Shown piece by piece: positions 34,654-42,926 of a DNA stretch of 64,000 bases. How positions within the stretch are numbered: the first letter of the stretch is position 1; each line of letters starts with the position of its first letter. Source of the stretch: Microbispora siamensis (GTDB lineage Bacteria > Actinomycetota > Actinomycetes > Streptosporangiales > Streptosporangiaceae); the NCBI RefSeq assembly GCF_016863095.1, contig NZ_BOOF01000017.1, forward strand, positions 175,193 through 239,192. The letters run 5' to 3'. A program made the position numbers and the translations under genes. The notes under the pieces were generated by a model. It searched no databases. It saw only the letters and a program-made list of their open reading frames with translations, and had not been told where the DNA came from.

Positions 34654-34673
34654 AAACTTAACTGGTTAAGTTT
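34654..34673. promoter_or_regulatory. Palindromic operator upstream of the second mannanase
   Basis: AAACTTAACTGGTTAAGTTT has nine perfectly paired bases in each arm around a TG centre. It shares the core of the palindrome at 31601-31616 and lies 63 bases before the GTG start. Confidence 0.75.
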
Positions 34674-34736
34674 TTGACTCAAGGGCAACCGGAAGACCTT
34701 CTGATTCCGGCGCTCAACCGATTCAGGGAGAAGCAC

Positions 34737-36365
34737 GTGAAGGACCACCCCCCTGCCTTACGCCGTCTGCCCGCCGTCCTCGTCGTGATCGCCGTGGCCC
34801 TGCTCGCTCTCGTGCCGGTTCTGACCGGCGCGTCGGCGCGGCGCGCCGGGGCCGCGGCCGTTCCCGCCGGCTTCGCCTATCGCTGCGGGATCCACTTCTG
34901 CCTCGACGGCAGGACCTTCTACTTCGCCGGCGCGAACACCTACGACCTGTTCACCTTCGGCAGCGGCTCGGGTGACACCGAGACGCAGTACATGGACAAG
35001 GCGCGGATCGACGCGCACTTCGCGAACCTCCAGGCCGACAAGGTCACGGTCCTGCGGGTGTGGATGTTCAGCCACGAGGACTGGCACGGGTTCGAGAAGT
35101 CCAAGGGCGTCTACAACGAGCAGGAGTTCGCCCAGTTCGACTACATCATCCAGTCGGCCAAGGCGCACGGCGTCCGGCTGATCCCGGTCTTCGAGAACTA
35201 CTGGGAGGCCTACGGCGGCATCGACACCCGGCTCCAGTGGGAGGGCCTGTCGGGCGGCCACCCGGGACGGGCCGCGTTCTTCGACAAGACGAGGTGCCCC
35301 GGCTGCTTCACCTCGTACAAGAACTACGTCAGCCACGCGCTCAACCGCGTCAACCACTACAGCGGGATCAAATACAAGGACGACCCGACGATCTTCGCCT
35401 GGGAGTTGATGAACGAGCCCCGCTACCAGGACCAGAGCGCCTCGGAGAACGTCAGCGGAACGACCCTGCGCGCGTGGGTCGACGAGATGGGCGCCTTCGT
35501 GAAGGGGATCGACCCCAACCACATGCTGGGCACCGGCCTGGAGGGACACGGCACGAAATACGGCTTCGGCGGTGACGAGGGCAATCCGTTCGTCTTCATC
35601 CATCAGTCGCCGTACGTCGACTTCACCTCGGCCCACCCCTATCCGACCGAGTCCTGGGCGAACCTGAGCATCGACCAGACCAAGGCGCTGATCCGGGCCT
35701 GGATCTCCGACTCGCACACCCTCGTCGGCAAGCCGTTCTTCATGGGCGAGTTCAACGTGCACAACGTCGATCGCTCCGCCTGGTGGAGCGCGTTGTTCCC
35801 CGACTTCGAGGCGGCCGACGGCGACGGCAGCGCGTTCTGGTGGTATCAGGACCGCAGCGTGGACGGGAAGTTCGGCGTCTCCGCGGGCGCCCCGGAACTG
35901 GCGGCCTTCCGCGCCCACTCGCAGCGGCAGGCGGCCAGGAACGGCGCCGGCCCCTCGAACAGCCCGTCCCCGTCGCCCTCACCCTCACCCTCTCCCTCTC
36001 CCTCCGCCTCTCCGTCCCCGTCTCCTTCGCCGTCGGTGACGCCCGCCGCGTGCACGGTGACGTACCGGCTCTCGGACTGGGGGAGCAGCTTCAACGCCGA
36101 CGTCACGATCAAGAACGGCGGCGCGACGGCGATCAACGGCTGGACGCTCGTCTTCTCCTTCCCGGGTGACCAGACGATCAACAGCGTCTGGAACGCCAAG
36201 GCGACCCAGAGCGGCAAGCGGGTCACGGCCGTCAACGAGTCGTGGACGGGCACCATCCCGGCCGGCGGCTCCGTCAACTTCGGCCTGAACGGCAGGTCCA
36301 CCACCGGCACCAACGGCGTCCCCGCACAGTTCACGCTCAACGGCGCCGTCTGCGCCAAGGGCTGA
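34737..36365 (+). CDS. Secreted GH5 beta-mannanase-like enzyme with CBM2
   Basis: This 542-aa exported glycoside hydrolase starts at a GTG with GGGAG 7 bases upstream. A signal anchor (about 10-40) is followed by a GH5 domain (about 45-400) with the acid/base Glu in FAWELMNEPRYQ (near 226) and the nucleophile in FFMGEFNVHN (near 337). Then come a Ser-Pro repeat linker (about 407-435) and a C-terminal CBM2 (about 436-542) closed by two Cys and carrying WTLVFSFPGDQTI and AVNESWTGTIPAGGSVNFG. CBM2 binds crystalline cellulose, which would hold the enzyme on plant cell walls. Substrate inferred as beta-mannan. Confidence 0.87.
   Translation: MKDHPPALRRLPAVLVVIAVALLALVPVLTGASARRAGAAAVPAGFAYRCGIHFCLDGRTFYFAGANTYDLFTFGSGSGDTETQYMDKARIDAHFANLQADKVTVLRVWMFSHEDWHGFEKSKGVYNEQEFAQFDYIIQSAKAHGVRLIPVFENYWEAYGGIDTRLQWEGLSGGHPGRAAFFDKTRCPGCFTSYKNYVSHALNRVNHYSGIKYKDDPTIFAWELMNEPRYQDQSASENVSGTTLRAWVDEMGAFVKGIDPNHMLGTGLEGHGTKYGFGGDEGNPFVFIHQSPYVDFTSAHPYPTESWANLSIDQTKALIRAWISDSHTLVGKPFFMGEFNVHNVDRSAWWSALFPDFEAADGDGSAFWWYQDRSVDGKFGVSAGAPELAAFRAHSQRQAARNGAGPSNSPSPSPSPSPSPSPSASPSPSPSPSVTPAACTVTYRLSDWGSSFNADVTIKNGGATAINGWTLVFSFPGDQTINSVWNAKATQSGKRVTAVNESWTGTIPAGGSVNFGLNGRSTTGTNGVPAQFTLNGAVCAKG
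35960..36038. repeat. Ser-Pro linker microsatellite
   Basis: A run of 6-base units of the form TCNCCN encodes the Ser-Pro linker between the GH5 and CBM2 domains of the second mannanase. Such linkers are flexible and protease resistant. The repeat is in frame and can change length without breaking the gene. Confidence 0.8.
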
Positions 36366-36374
36366 GCCCGTCCC

Positions 36375-36406
36375 GCCGCGGGCCGGGACACGCCCCGGCC
36401 CGCGGC
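36375..36406 (+). terminator. Hairpin terminator after the second mannanase gene
   Basis: A 13-base perfect stem (GCCGCGGGCCGGG and its complement) with a 6-base loop starts 9 bases after the stop codon. It closes the mannan locus. Confidence 0.82.
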
Positions 36407-36494
36407 AACCAGTGCATATTTCCGTTTATGGGGCAAAGGTAGGCTGGAGGAACGAATCGGAATCGGGGGACGCGGCCATGACGGGAACGCACGG

Positions 36495-38084
36495 GTGAAA
36501 GGCGCCACCGGCGCCGTACGGCTGTCCCCCGATCTCGTGGCGGCGCTGCTCGAAGGCAGCGGCGAGGGCATCGTGCTGAGCGACGCGGAGGGCGTCGTGA
36601 CGCTGGCCAACGCGGTGGCGGTCCGCCTGGTGCCGCGGGTCGAGCCGGGCCTGCACGTGCCCGCGCCGCTCGACTCCGTCCCGTCCGCCCCCGAAGGCCG
36701 GACCGTGATCCACGGCGGCCGGGCGATCCGGATCCGCGCGGAGGCGGTCGGCGACGGCCGGCTCGCCTGGTATCTGACCGACCTGAGCGCGGCGCGGCGC
36801 ACCGAGTTCCTGCTGGAGGCGGGACGCCGCCTGTCCGCCTCGCTCAACCCGGACCGGTGCGCCCGGGCCGCGACGGAGCTGGGCGCCGACTTCCTGTCCG
36901 ACGTGGCGATCGTGCTGCTGCCGCCCACCTCCCGCCGCCGGATGGGGTGGGTGCGCGCCGTCGCCGGCCGGTACGGACCGGAGGAGGGCACGTTGCCGGC
37001 CGCCGCGGCGGCGGAGGTGCCCGGTCTGACCGACGCGCTCGCGGGCCTGCGGCACGGCGTCGCGGGACAACAGGACCCGGGCGGCGCGCCGGACTGGCTG
37101 CTGCCGGAGGGGTTCGGCCCGGCGGGCCACCTGCTGGTGCTCCCGCTGCCCGGCAACGGCGTGCCCGCCGGGGCGATCGTGCTCGCCCGCGGCGCCGGGC
37201 GGTCGCCGTTCGACGACGACGACCAGGTGATGGCGCGCGACCTCGCGACCCGGGCCGGCGCCGCGATCTCGGCGGCCTCCCTGTTCCGGGAGCAGAGCAC
37301 GATCAACACGATCCTGACCGGTGACCTGCTGCCGCCCGACCTTCCGGAGATCGAGGGCATGCGGCTGGCCGGCCGGCTGCGGGCCTCGCAGCAGGCGGGC
37401 GCCATCGGCGGCGACTTCTACGACGTCTACCTGCCCGACGCGGCGCCCGACAGCGGGATCGTGGAACGGCCGCCGCTGGTCATCCTGGGCGACGTCTGCG
37501 GCAAGGGCGCCCGCGCGGCGGTCCTCGCCGGTCAGGTCCGCCACAGCCTGCGTACGCTGCTGCTGCTGGAAAGCCGTCCCGACCGGCTGCTCGAACTGCT
37601 CAACCGGTCGCTGCTCGCCTCCCCGTCGCCGAACTCCTACGTCACGATGATCCTCGCCGCGCTGCGGACCGCACCCGGCGATCACGTGCTGGTCGACCTG
37701 GCCGTGGCCGGGCACCCGCCGCCGCTGGTCCTGCGCAGGGACGGCACGGTGGAGGAGGTCGCGGTCCGCGGCTCCATCCTCGGCGCGTTGAAGAAGATCA
37801 CCCTGAGGCCCGCCACGCTCGACCTGGCGCCCGGCGAGGTGTGCCTGCTGTACAGCGACGGCATCACCGAGGCGTTCGGCGGCCCGAGCGGCCGGGAGAT
37901 GTATGGCGAGGCACGGCTGAAGGAGGCGCTGGCGACCTGCGCGGGAATGCCGGCCGAGGCCCTGGTGGAGCGGCTGGAGCAGCTCAGCACCGAGTGGCTC
38001 GGCGGAGGCCGGGGCGGGCAGCAGGACGACCGCGCCCTGCTCGCCGTACGGGCGGGGACGGGGCGGACGGAGACATCGTGGTGA
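36495..38084 (+). CDS. PAS-GAF-PP2C (SpoIIE-type) protein phosphatase
   Basis: This 529-aa soluble phosphatase has a PAS-like segment (about 10-95, LLEGSGEGIVLSDAEG), a GAF-like domain (about 100-265) and a SpoIIE/RsbU PP2C domain (about 290-525). Metal-binding acids are visible in AIGGDFYDVYLP, LGDVCGKGARAAV, LLYSDGITEAFGG and QQDDRALLAV. Such enzymes dephosphorylate anti-sigma-factor antagonists in partner-switching cascades. The start is a GTG. Its stop overlaps the start region of a B12-binding photoreceptor-like protein, which suggests that the two proteins work together. Confidence 0.86.
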   Translation: MKGATGAVRLSPDLVAALLEGSGEGIVLSDAEGVVTLANAVAVRLVPRVEPGLHVPAPLDSVPSAPEGRTVIHGGRAIRIRAEAVGDGRLAWYLTDLSAARRTEFLLEAGRRLSASLNPDRCARAATELGADFLSDVAIVLLPPTSRRRMGWVRAVAGRYGPEEGTLPAAAAAEVPGLTDALAGLRHGVAGQQDPGGAPDWLLPEGFGPAGHLLVLPLPGNGVPAGAIVLARGAGRSPFDDDDQVMARDLATRAGAAISAASLFREQSTINTILTGDLLPPDLPEIEGMRLAGRLRASQQAGAIGGDFYDVYLPDAAPDSGIVERPPLVILGDVCGKGARAAVLAGQVRHSLRTLLLLESRPDRLLELLNRSLLASPSPNSYVTMILAALRTAPGDHVLVDLAVAGHPPPLVLRRDGTVEEVAVRGSILGALKKITLRPATLDLAPGEVCLLYSDGITEAFGGPSGREMYGEARLKEALATCAGMPAEALVERLEQLSTEWLGGGRGGQQDDRALLAVRAGTGRTETSW

Positions 38085-39142
38085 TGCACGACCTGGAGGC
38101 GGCCACCGGGCGCTACCTGGACCTGATCGGCCGGGCCGACGAGTACGGCGCGGTCGACCTGGTCCTGGGCCTGATGGACGAGGGCGTGTCCGCCGAGGAC
38201 GTGCTGCTGCGGATCATCGCCCCGGGCCAGCGCCGCGTGGGCGAGCTGTGGGCGTCGAACGAGTGGTCGGTGGCGCGCGAGCACGGGGCGACCGCGATCA
38301 GCGAGCGCGCCGTGGCCGCCGTCAGCGGGCGCGTCCGGCCTACTCCGACCCGCGGCCGGGTGGCCGTGGCCTGCGCCGACGGCGAGTATCACGCGCTGCC
38401 CACCCGCATCATGGCGGAGGTGCTGCGCCTGCGGGGGTGGCAGGTCGACTTCCTGGGGGCCAGCGTGCCCGGCCCGCATCTGATCACGCACCTGCACCAG
38501 ACCGGGCCCGACGTGGTCGCGCTCGGCTGCACGCTGCCGACCCGGCTGCCCCGCGCGCACGCCACCATCGCCGCCTGCCAGGCCGTGGGCATCCCCGTGC
38601 TGGCCGGTGGGGCCGGGTTCGGCGCCGACGGCCGCTTCGCCCGCCTGCTCGGCGCGGAGGCGTGGGCGCCCACCGCCGACGCGGCGGCCGACCGGCTCGC
38701 CGCCGGGCTGCCGTCCTTTCCCGCCGCCCACGACGGCCCCGGCGGCGCCGCGGCCGATCTCGGCGGCGAGGAGTACGCGTACCTGACCCGGCACCGTGCC
38801 GACCTGCTGGCCCGCGTCACGGACGCGCTCAGGGAGGCGTACGCCCCGATGGGCGGCTACAGCGCCCGGCAACTGGAGCACACCGCCGAGGATCTCGGTC
38901 ACATCGCCGACTTCCTGATCGCCGCGATGTACGTCCACGACGCCGCGCTGTTCACCGAATTCGTCACCTGGACCTGCCAGGTGCTGGTGGCCAGGAAGGT
39001 GCCTGCGGAGTCCGTCGTGCTCGGTCTGGGGGTCTTCCGTGATGTACTGACGGACTGCCCCCACGCCCGGGCGCTGCTGGAGGAGGGCGTCGCCGCGGCG
39101 CAGACGTGCTGTGCCGACCAACGAACAGAGACGAGCGTCTGA
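38081..39142 (+). CDS. CarH-type B12-binding sensor protein without DNA-binding domain
   Basis: This protein is about 353 aa from GTG 38081; GTG 38078 and ATG 38084 are also in frame. The N-terminal helical domain (about 1-85) carries Trp57, nine residues, then Glu67-His68 (WASNEWSVAREH), the Wx9EH motif that shields adenosylcobalamin in CarH photoreceptors. The Rossmann B12 domain (about 92-210) has Glu102-x-His104, the His being the expected lower cobalt ligand, and VLAGGAGFG. A third helical domain (about 225-340, HIADFLIAAMYVHDAALFTE) is of unknown role. No MerR domain is present. The gene overlaps the PP2C phosphatase gene. Confidence 0.82.
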   Translation: MMHDLEAATGRYLDLIGRADEYGAVDLVLGLMDEGVSAEDVLLRIIAPGQRRVGELWASNEWSVAREHGATAISERAVAAVSGRVRPTPTRGRVAVACADGEYHALPTRIMAEVLRLRGWQVDFLGASVPGPHLITHLHQTGPDVVALGCTLPTRLPRAHATIAACQAVGIPVLAGGAGFGADGRFARLLGAEAWAPTADAAADRLAAGLPSFPAAHDGPGGAAADLGGEEYAYLTRHRADLLARVTDALREAYAPMGGYSARQLEHTAEDLGHIADFLIAAMYVHDAALFTEFVTWTCQVLVARKVPAESVVLGLGVFRDVLTDCPHARALLEEGVAAAQTCCADQRTETSV

Positions 39143-39213
39143 TTGTGCGTCACCTGATCGAGGTCGTCGCCCTCGACGACGTGCTGGACCTCCCTCGCTG
39201 AGACAATGTGGGG

Positions 39214-41487
39214 GTGAGCAGGCGTGCCGTCGCCGTCCGGGTCGAGGGGATCGTGCAGGGGGTCGGCTTCCGGCCCTTCGTGTACGGCCTCGCCACGCGG
39301 CTCGGCCTCGCCGGGCTGGTCGGCAACGACGAGCGCGGGGTCTTCATCGAGGTCGAGGGCGGCAGCGCGCCGGTCGAGGAGTTCCTCGCCGCGCTGACCG
39401 GCGACCCGCCGCCGCTGGCGGTCATCGAGCGGATCAGCACGGGCCCGGCGCCCGTCACCGGCCGCAGCACCTTCGTGATCGCGCCGAGCGCGGCCGGTGG
39501 GGACCGGCACGCGCTCGTCTCGCCGGACGTGGCGACCTGCGACGCGTGCCTGCGCGACCTGACCGACCCGGCCGACCGCAGGTGCGGCTACGCCTTCACC
39601 AACTGCACCGGCTGCGGTCCGCGCTTCACCATCGTCCGCGACGTGCCCTACGACCGGGTGAACACCACGATGGCCGGCTTCCCGATGTGCGCGGACTGCG
39701 CCCGGGAGTACCACGACCCCGCCGACCGGCGCTTCCACGCCCAGCCCGTGTGCTGCCCCGCCTGCGGGCCCCGGCTGCGCTTCGTCGGTCCCGCGGGCGC
39801 CGGCGACCCGCTGGAGCGGGCCGTACGGCTGCTTGGGGAAGGCGGGGTGCTGGCGGTCAAGGGACTCGGCGGCTACCACCTGGCGGCGCTCGCGGCGGAC
39901 GAGCCCGCCGTGGCGGCGCTGCGGTCGCGCAAGCACCGCGAGGACAAGCCCTTCGCGGTGATGGCGGGCGACCTGGCCGCGGCGCGGCTGCTGTGCGCGG
40001 TGGACCCGGCCGAGGAGCGCCTGCTGACCGGGCCCGCCCGCCCCGTCGTGCTGCTGCGGCGGCTGCCGGACGCGCCCGTCGCGCCCTCCGTAGCGCCGGG
40101 CAACCGGTGGCTGGGCGTGCTGCTGCCCTACACCCCGCTGCACCACCTGCTCCTCGGGGCGCTGGGCCAGCCCATCGTGCTGACCAGCGGAAACGTGTCC
40201 GACGAGCCGATCGCCTACCGGGACGAGGACGCTCTGGAACGGCTCGGCGGCATCGCCGACGCCTTCCTGACCCACGACCGCCCCATCCACATCCGTACGG
40301 ACGACTCGGTCGTACGGGTCTTCCGGGGCCGCGACCTGCCGATCAGGCGGTCGCGGGGATACGTGCCGCACCCGCTGCCGCTCGCCCGGGCGGCCCCCCG
40401 GCCCGTGCTCGCCTGCGGCGCCGAGCTGAAGCACACGTTCTGCCTGGTCAAAGGGGACCGTGCGTTCGTCTCCCACCACATCGGCGATCTGGAGAACCAC
40501 GAGACCCTGCGGTCGTTCACCGAGGGCGTCGAGCATTTCCGGCGGCTGTTCGACATCACGCCCGAGGTGGTCGCGCACGACCTGCACCCGGAATACCTGT
40601 CCACCAAGTGGGCTCTCGATCAGGACGCCGACCTCGTCGGCGTGCAGCACCACCACGCCCACGTCGCCTCCTGCCTGGCCGACAACGGCGTCGCGGGGCC
40701 GGTCGTAGGGGTGGCCTTCGACGGCCTCGGGTACGGCTCGGACGGCACGTTGTGGGGCGGCGAGTTCCTCGTCGCCGACCTGGCCGGATTCGAGCGGGCG
40801 GGCCATCTGGCGCCGGTGCCGATGCCCGGGGGCGCGACCGCGATCCGGCAGCCCTGGCGCATGGCGGCCGCCTACCTCGATCTCGCCTACGACGGGGACG
40901 TCCCCCAGGACCTGGACGTCGTACGGCGCAACGCCGGGCGGTGGCCGGCCGTCGTCGCGCTGGCCCGCCGGGGCGGGAACGCGCCCCTCACCTCCAGCAT
41001 GGGCCGCCTGTTCGACGCGGTGGCGGCGATCGCGGGCGTACGCGACACGATCAACTACGAGGGCCAGGCCGCGGTCGAGTTCGAGCAGCTCGCCGACCCG
41101 GCGGTGGACGAGGCCTATCCCTGCGGCCTCGTTCCCGGCGGCCTCGTTCCCGCGGGCGCCCGGTTCGCCGTGCCGGGCGTGGAGCTGGTCCGCTGGGCAG
41201 CCGACGACCTGCGCGCGGGTGTGCCGCGTGACGTCGTGGCCGCACGGTTCCACAACGCCGTGGCCGGGATCGTGGCCGCCGGATGCGCGGTGATCCGCGA
41301 GGCCACGGGCGTGTCCACCGTGGCCCTGTCGGGCGGCGTGTTCCAGAACCTGCTGCTGCTCGGCCGGGCCGTGACCCTGCTGGAGGAGCGCGGCTTCACC
41401 GTGCTCACCCACCACCGCGTCCCCCCGAACGACGGCGGCGTCAGCCTCGGCCAGGCCGCCGTCGCCGCGGCCCGCGACGCGATCTAG
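39214..41487 (+). CDS. hypF: Carbamoyltransferase HypF
   Basis: This 757-aa protein starts the synthesis of the CN ligands of the hydrogenase iron site by making the thiocarbamoyl donor from carbamoyl phosphate. Domains in order: acylphosphatase (VEGIVQGVGFRPFVYGLA), zinc fingers (CDAC with CTGCG, CADC with CCPAC), YrdC-like nucleotide domain (GGVLAVKGLGGYHLA) and the Kae1-like domain (GVQHHHAHVASCLADNG, FDGLGYGSDGTLWGGEF, LSGGVFQN). Start GTG 39214 is preferred; GTG 39208 is in frame. It is the only hyp gene on the plus strand here and is convergent with the main operon. Confidence 0.93.
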   Translation: MSRRAVAVRVEGIVQGVGFRPFVYGLATRLGLAGLVGNDERGVFIEVEGGSAPVEEFLAALTGDPPPLAVIERISTGPAPVTGRSTFVIAPSAAGGDRHALVSPDVATCDACLRDLTDPADRRCGYAFTNCTGCGPRFTIVRDVPYDRVNTTMAGFPMCADCAREYHDPADRRFHAQPVCCPACGPRLRFVGPAGAGDPLERAVRLLGEGGVLAVKGLGGYHLAALAADEPAVAALRSRKHREDKPFAVMAGDLAAARLLCAVDPAEERLLTGPARPVVLLRRLPDAPVAPSVAPGNRWLGVLLPYTPLHHLLLGALGQPIVLTSGNVSDEPIAYRDEDALERLGGIADAFLTHDRPIHIRTDDSVVRVFRGRDLPIRRSRGYVPHPLPLARAAPRPVLACGAELKHTFCLVKGDRAFVSHHIGDLENHETLRSFTEGVEHFRRLFDITPEVVAHDLHPEYLSTKWALDQDADLVGVQHHHAHVASCLADNGVAGPVVGVAFDGLGYGSDGTLWGGEFLVADLAGFERAGHLAPVPMPGGATAIRQPWRMAAAYLDLAYDGDVPQDLDVVRRNAGRWPAVVALARRGGNAPLTSSMGRLFDAVAAIAGVRDTINYEGQAAVEFEQLADPAVDEAYPCGLVPGGLVPAGARFAVPGVELVRWAADDLRAGVPRDVVAARFHNAVAGIVAAGCAVIREATGVSTVALSGGVFQNLLLLGRAVTLLEERGFTVLTHHRVPPNDGGVSLGQAAVAAARDAI

Positions 41488-41831
41488 CCGCCCTGGTCGC
41501 CCGCGGGCAGGGACGGGCTCTCCTCGTCGATGGGCCCCTCCGGTGCGATACCGGTGGAGTCCTCAAGGGTGGAGCGGCCGTGCGGACGGTCGGTCTTGCC
41601 CTTGACCCCCACCTGGTCCCGGCCGGGTTCCTGCTCCTGCTTGGCGAGCTCCTCGCCGCCCCTGGTGAGCGACTCGCCCGCGGTCACGCCCGACTCCTCC
41701 TCGGCGGACGGCTTCCGCCCGGGCCCGGGCTCGCCCGCGGCCTCCGGCCGGAACGCCAGGTCGCCCGCCCGCTTGGCCTCCTCGCTGCCGCCTCCGACAT
41801 CCGGGGAGTAGCCGTGCTCGGTCTCGCTCAT
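41484..41831 (-). CDS. Disordered acidic hypothetical protein
   Basis: This 115-aa protein is rich in Gly, Glu, Pro and Lys, with no hydrophobic core: GYSPDVGGGSEEAKRAGDLA, then AEEESGVTAGESLTRGGEEL and GIAPEGPIDEESPSLP. It is predicted to be largely unfolded. Proteins of this composition recur in actinomycetes without known function. GGGAGGTGA precedes the ATG at 41831. It lies 18 bases downstream of hypE on the same strand and overlaps the stop of the convergent hypF by 4 bases. Confidence 0.65.
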   Translation of the reverse strand: MSETEHGYSPDVGGGSEEAKRAGDLAFRPEAAGEPGPGRKPSAEEESGVTAGESLTRGGEELAKQEQEPGRDQVGVKGKTDRPHGRSTLEDSTGIAPEGPIDEESPSLPAGDQGG

Positions 41832-41849
41832 GATGCAGTCACCTCCCGG

Positions 41850-42926
41850 TCAGCAGATCCGCGGCAGCGGGTCGCCGACCAGCACGTCGATGATCCGGGT
41901 GCCGCCGAAGGAGGTCTTCAGCAGCACCAGTCCGGGGGGATCGTCCCGGACGCGGCCGACGATCGCGGCGCCCTCGCCGAGCGGGTGGCTCCGCAGCGCG
42001 GCGAGCGCGGACTCGGCCGCGCCCCCGTCCACGACCGCGACCATCCGGCCCTCGCAGGCCACGTAGAGCGGGTCGATCCCGAGCAGCTCACAGGCTCCGC
42101 GTACGGCCGGCCGTACGGGCACCGCGTCCTCCTCGACGACGACGGCGACGCCGGAGGCGCGGGCGATCTCGTTCAGTATCGTCGCGACACCGCCCCGGGT
42201 GGCGTCCCGCAGGCACCGCACCCCTTCGCCGACAGCGGCCCGGAGTGCGGCGATCAGACCGTTGAGCGGGGCGGTGTCCGACGTCACGTCGGCCTCGATG
42301 TCCAGCTCGCCCCGGGCCAGCATGATCGTGACACCGTGCTCGCCGACCGGGCCGGACACGAGGACGGCGTCGCCGGGACGGGCGTGGGCGACGCCGAGGC
42401 GCGTGTCCCGCTCCAGCAGTCCCACACCGGCCGTGGTGACGTAGCAGCCGTCGGCCTTGCCACGCTGCACGACCTTGGTGTCCCCGGTCACGATCGACAC
42501 CTCCGCCGCCGCGGCGGCCCGCGCCATCGACGCGCTGATCCGCCGCAGGTCCTCGACCGGGAACCCCTCCTCCAGGACGAAGCCGGCCGACAGGTACAGC
42601 GGCCGGGCCCCGCACACCGACAGGTCGTTCACGGTCCCGTTGACGGCGAGGTCGCCGATGTCGCCGCCCGGGAAGAACAGCGGGGAGACCACGTAGGAGT
42701 CGGTGGTGAACGCGAGCCGCGCGCCGCCCGCGCCGAACACCGCGCCGTCCTCGAGCGGTTCGAGCAGCGGGTTGCGGAACGCGTCGAGGAAGACCGCCTC
42801 GATCAGGGTCTGGGTCGCCTTGCCGCCGGCGCCGTGGGCCATCGTGATGTGCTCCTCGCGCACACGGGCCTTGCGCTGCCTGGCCCGGTCGATGCGTTCG
42901 AGGACCTGTTCCTCACGGCTGGTCAC
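41850..42926 (-). CDS. hypE: Hydrogenase maturation protein HypE
   Basis: This 358-aa PurM-like enzyme dehydrates the thiocarboxamide on its own C-terminal Cys to a thiocyanate, the CN donor. The C-terminus ends PRIC, giving the required terminal Cys. ATP-binding marks include HGAGGKATQTLIEAVFLDAF, FTTDSYVVSPLFFPGGDIG and VSIVTGDTKVVQRGKADG. The GTG at 42926 overlaps the hypD stop by 4 bases (GTGA), with GGGAGG upstream. It is the last hyp gene of the long hydrogenase operon. Confidence 0.94.
   Translation of the reverse strand: MTSREEQVLERIDRARQRKARVREEHITMAHGAGGKATQTLIEAVFLDAFRNPLLEPLEDGAVFGAGGARLAFTTDSYVVSPLFFPGGDIGDLAVNGTVNDLSVCGARPLYLSAGFVLEEGFPVEDLRRISASMARAAAAAEVSIVTGDTKVVQRGKADGCYVTTAGVGLLERDTRLGVAHARPGDAVLVSGPVGEHGVTIMLARGELDIEADVTSDTAPLNGLIAALRAAVGEGVRCLRDATRGGVATILNEIARASGVAVVVEEDAVPVRPAVRGACELLGIDPLYVACEGRMVAVVDGGAAESALAALRSHPLGEGAAIVGRVRDDPPGLVLLKTSFGGTRIIDVLVGDPLPRIC

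Noticed and set aside
39145..39201. An 18-aa frame just before hypF (VRHLIEVVALDDVLDLPR)
   Set aside because: It has no clear ribosome site, no similarity and only 19 codons. The same bases contain a 7-base hairpin (39163-39180), so structure may explain the pattern.
41484..41831. The disordered 115-aa protein as a hydrogenase factor
   Set aside because: It lies behind hypE, but similar proteins occur in actinomycetes without such context, and its strong ribosome site suggests an independent role.
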